Below are positions 14,783-17,064 of a DNA stretch of 17,064 bases, in pieces. Origin of the DNA: Bacillota bacterium (GTDB lineage Bacteria; Bacillota; Clostridia; DSM-8532). Below the pieces are notes generated by a model that did no database searches, had not been told where the DNA came from, and saw only the letters and a list, made by a program, of their open reading frames with translations. The translations under genes were made by a program, and so were the position numbers. The first letter of the stretch is position 1; the number at the start of each line of letters is the position of its first letter. The stretch lies in NCBI GenBank assembly GCA_023459915.1, contig JAEWSN010000149.1, positions 1 to 17,064 on the forward strand, in the 5' to 3' direction.

Positions 14783-15853
14783 ATGACAAAAACAAAGGTT
14801 GCCATCATTGGGTGCGGCACCATCGCGAACTCCGCGCATGGACCGTCTTACAGCATGAATCCGGGGGTGGACATCGCCTGGTGCGTGGACATCATTCCGG
14901 CGCGCGCGAAGGCGCTGGCGGAGAAATATGGCGACGCGAACACAAAAACCGCGACGGACTTCAAGGAAGCCATTGCTGACCCGGAAGTCACCTGTGTTTC
15001 CCTGTGTGTGCCGAATTACCTGCATGCCCCGATGGCCATCGCGTGCCTGGACGCCGGCAAGCATGTGCTGTGCGAAAAGCCTGCGGCCATGAATTATCAG
15101 GAAGCGGTGTCCATGAAGGAAGCGGCCGACAGGAACAACCGCATCCTGAACATTGGGGTGGTGAATCGCTTCAACACCGCCGTGAACAAGGTCAAGGAAC
15201 TCATTGAGGCGGGGGAACTCGGCGAAGTGTACCATGTGTACTGCTCGTTCCGTTCCTATCGCTCCATTCCCGGCCTGGGCGGCCCGTTCACCACGAAGGC
15301 GCTTGCCGGAGGCGGTGTGCTCATCGACTGGGGCGTCCATTTCCTGGACCTCATCAACTACTGCATCGGCGGACCGGCCATGAAAACCGCGTCGGCCAAT
15401 GCCTACAACAAGCTGGGCAAGGATATGCCCAATTATGTGTTCACCAGCATGTGGGCCGGCCCGCCAGACTACAGCGGCAAGTGTGATGTGGAGGAATTCA
15501 TTACGGGGCTTATCCGGACAAACGGTCCCACCATTTCGCTCAATGGCGCCTGGGCGCAGAACATCGACGAGAATGCCATGTTCATTGAGTTCCTTGGCAC
15601 CAAAGGCGGTGTGAAGCTGCAGTATGGACAAAACTTTACCTTCTTTGCCACCCAAAATGGCATGCTGACGCAGACCACCCCCTCTTTCAACATGGGGGAC
15701 ATGTTCTATGACGAGCTCGACGCGTTCGTGAAGTGTGCGGCCAAAAATGAGAAGATTCGCTCCAACATCGACGAGGTGCTGGTCACCGCGCAAATGATGG
15801 ATGCGCTGTACCAGTCCGCCGAGATCGGCAGGGAAGTGGTCGTGCAGGGGTAA
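14783..15853 (+). CDS. Gfo/Idh/MocA-family NAD(P)-dependent oxidoreductase
   Basis: A 356-residue cytoplasmic dehydrogenase, probably acting on a sugar, inositol-like polyol or derivative. The N-terminal Rossmann fold shows VAIIGCGTIANSAHG (GxGxxA, from residue 10), the acidic strand-end region CVDIIPARA, and CEKPAAM (Glu98-Lys99-Pro100) typical of the family. The C-terminal domain has GGGVLIDWGVHFLDL with Asp182 and His186 in the D-x3-H arrangement of the active site. Length is normal. GGGAGG sits about 8 nt before the ATG. A truncated second family member follows after 26 nt, suggesting a former catabolic operon. The substrate cannot be told from sequence. Confidence 0.93.
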   Translation: MTKTKVAIIGCGTIANSAHGPSYSMNPGVDIAWCVDIIPARAKALAEKYGDANTKTATDFKEAIADPEVTCVSLCVPNYLHAPMAIACLDAGKHVLCEKPAAMNYQEAVSMKEAADRNNRILNIGVVNRFNTAVNKVKELIEAGELGEVYHVYCSFRSYRSIPGLGGPFTTKALAGGGVLIDWGVHFLDLINYCIGGPAMKTASANAYNKLGKDMPNYVFTSMWAGPPDYSGKCDVEEFITGLIRTNGPTISLNGAWAQNIDENAMFIEFLGTKGGVKLQYGQNFTFFATQNGMLTQTTPSFNMGDMFYDELDAFVKCAAKNEKIRSNIDEVLVTAQMMDALYQSAEIGREVVVQG

Positions 15854-15879
15854 TTGTTTGCGGAGGCCGGGAGGGCGTC

Positions 15880-16361
15880 ATGATACCCCCGTGTATTCCA
15901 CCTCTGCCCTTCGGTATGCGCAGGAATTCCATGCCTTCCGGGCGGCCGGGCTGTCGCAGGACAAGGTCGGTCTGGTCTCCACAAGGGGGCCGGGTGTGAT
16001 CGGCAACTATGGCATCCATCAGGCGGAGATGGTGATTTCCCTGATGGGGACGGGCCTGGAACGTGTTTTGATGCAAGGGCCGGCGGAAGCGCCAACCTAT
16101 GTGTATGCGTTTTCAGGCGGCCGTACGGCAGTGATGCAGCATCTTCCGTGGACAGGTTTTTCCGTGCTGGCCAATGGGGGTGAGTCGGGGATGGCGGCTG
16201 CTGTGGAGAAGGATTTCTGGGGCGCCTTTACGGATGAACTGCTCCGTTTCTTCGAGACACGCCAGGCCCCCGTGCCGGAGGCCGAGACCGTGGAGGCGGT
16301 GACGATGATTGAAGCCGGATTGCGTGCCTCTGAACAGCCGGGGATCTGGATCGATATATAA
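15880..16361 (+). pseudogene. 5'-truncated second Gfo/Idh/MocA-type oxidoreductase
   Basis: The open frame ending at 16361 encodes only the C-terminal part of a family member: from PVYSTSALRYAQEFHAF at 15888 through NYGIHQAEMVISLMGTGLER to a normal end (EAGLRASEQPGIWIDI). The Rossmann domain, roughly the first 115 residues, is missing. A good ribosome site (GGGAGG) and ATG stand at 15869-15882, but that ATG reads in another frame and stops at 15997-15999. The simplest reading is an out-of-frame internal deletion that left the original start signals next to the second half of the gene. GTG at 15891 could start a short in-frame product, but it has no suitable ribosome site. A sequencing error alone would not restore the missing domain. 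Confidence 0.75.
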
Positions 16362-16402
16362 GAGAGCGTTCACGGGATTCCCGGAGGTGTTCGGGCGGGG
16401 CA

Positions 16403-17064
16403 ATGGCACGTTGGGTGCGCATTTTAATGCGTGGAAAACGCCAACTTCTCAACCATGGTGAAGGGGTTTTCAAGAATCTTCCGAAGAAATTGGAAGAAAT
16501 CAGCGACGCGCTTGGCGGGTTGGTACTCGATGGTGTTGACACCGCCAATGCAGCCAGCGATGCCATCGATGGCGTACTCGTCAGCAGCGCGATTGACCCG
16601 ATTGCGAGTCATCTGGGCGGCATCCTTGACGGCTTGGATCCCAAGGGAGACATCAATGGCTGGGTCGACACCATCATGGGTGGGTTCGGAGCGGCCATGG
16701 GAACAGATGGGTTCAAAGAAGGATTGGAGAGCATTTTGAGCAATTCATTCCTTGGGAACTTCTCCGACGAAACGATGGATACCGTTCGCGATTTGCTGAA
16801 AAATGGCGTCAGGGACAGTTCGTTGGCGGGTGCGGTCAAGAACATGCTGGACAGCCGCTTGTCATCCCAAATCATGATCGGGCTGAACCGTGGATTTTTC
16901 TGGGGTGGTATTGTCACAGATTCCATGAACTGGCTTGGCAAAGGCGACAGCCTGCTTTCCACCATTGTCCGTTCTGTCGGGAATGGCTACCTGATGGATG
17001 CGCTTGGTTCACATTGCCCCAGCCTCGGGGTCATGGAGCTGGTCAATTTCGTGGGATTCGGCGG
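16403..17064 (+). CDS. Unrecognised protein, 3' partial
   Basis: An open frame runs from ATG 16403 to the right edge (220 codons, no stop); the same frame is also open upstream of this ATG. Possible starts are ATG 16403 (GCGGGG just before, GGAGG 16 nt before) and ATG 16427. The product begins with a basic stretch (MARWVRILMRGKRQ), then helix-rich acidic and small-residue repeats (LVLDGVDTANAASDAIDGVL, HLGGILDGLD, ESILSNSF), then a Gly/aromatic part (GLNRGFFWGGIV). There is no signal peptide and no motif I recognise. The helical Ala/Asp/Gly-rich head loosely recalls exported toxin or effector heads, but that is no more than an impression. The coding status is likely because the frame is long and lacks stops. 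Confidence 0.5.
   Translation, partial: MARWVRILMRGKRQLLNHGEGVFKNLPKKLEEISDALGGLVLDGVDTANAASDAIDGVLVSSAIDPIASHLGGILDGLDPKGDINGWVDTIMGGFGAAMGTDGFKEGLESILSNSFLGNFSDETMDTVRDLLKNGVRDSSLAGAVKNMLDSRLSSQIMIGLNRGFFWGGIVTDSMNWLGKGDSLLSTIVRSVGNGYLMDALGSHCPSLGVMELVNFVGFG

Noticed and set aside
1..17064. CRISPR array, tRNA, rRNA or intact transposon
   Set aside because: No regularly spaced repeats with unique spacers, no cloverleaf or rRNA stretch, and no transposase or integrase coding sequence were found.

Overview
The window looks like a chromosomal segment of a fairly GC-rich Gram-positive anaerobe, most likely Clostridia (Bacillota). This rests on three S-layer-homology (SLH) type exoproteins, a copper-amine-oxidase-N-like domain pair, an AgrA/AgrC-style LytTR and GHKL two-component pair, good Shine-Dalgarno sites, and a Bacillota-type LexA box. 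The taxonomic call is inference; there is no rRNA gene here.

Layout. (1) Positions 1-127 hold the C-terminal end of an unknown gene. (2) Positions 155-10204, all on the minus strand, form one probable operon read right to left: a small membrane protein with a LemA-like tail, a secreted protein with copper-amine-oxidase-N-like, SH3-like, SLH-like and ricin-like parts (start overlaps the previous stop by 4 nt), a 2057-residue SLH giant with Listeria-Bacteroides-type repeats, and an SLH-anchored subtilisin-like protease. (3) Divergent from it, on the plus strand, are a LytTR response regulator and a GHKL histidine kinase whose genes overlap. (4) Then come a NUDIX hydrolase (+), a Y-family DNA polymerase (-) with a LexA box inside its promoter, an intact Gfo/Idh/MocA oxidoreductase (+), a 5'-truncated second oxidoreductase (+), and an unrecognised ORF running off the right edge.

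Main proposal. The divergent region between the surface-protein operon and the regulator carries an exact 22-bp tandem repeat. On the minus strand each copy contains ACCGTTCAG, which fits the 9-bp LytTR-domain consensus at every position, and the 13-bp gap is the spacing LytTR proteins use. The pair lies upstream of a plausible promoter facing the surface operon. I infer a self-contained module: the kinase senses something at the membrane, the LytTR regulator binds the repeats, and this switches on a set of exported, wall-associated proteins including a giant putative adhesin and a protease that may process surface proteins. No AgrD/AgrB-like signal gene is visible, so the signal is unknown.

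Other points of note are the odd start of the protease gene (TTG with no ribosome site directly behind a strong hairpin, while a 10-nt anti-Shine-Dalgarno match sits 8 nt before an in-frame ATC), short in-frame repeats in the kinase, and a 153-bp, nearly identical duplication in the giant gene.
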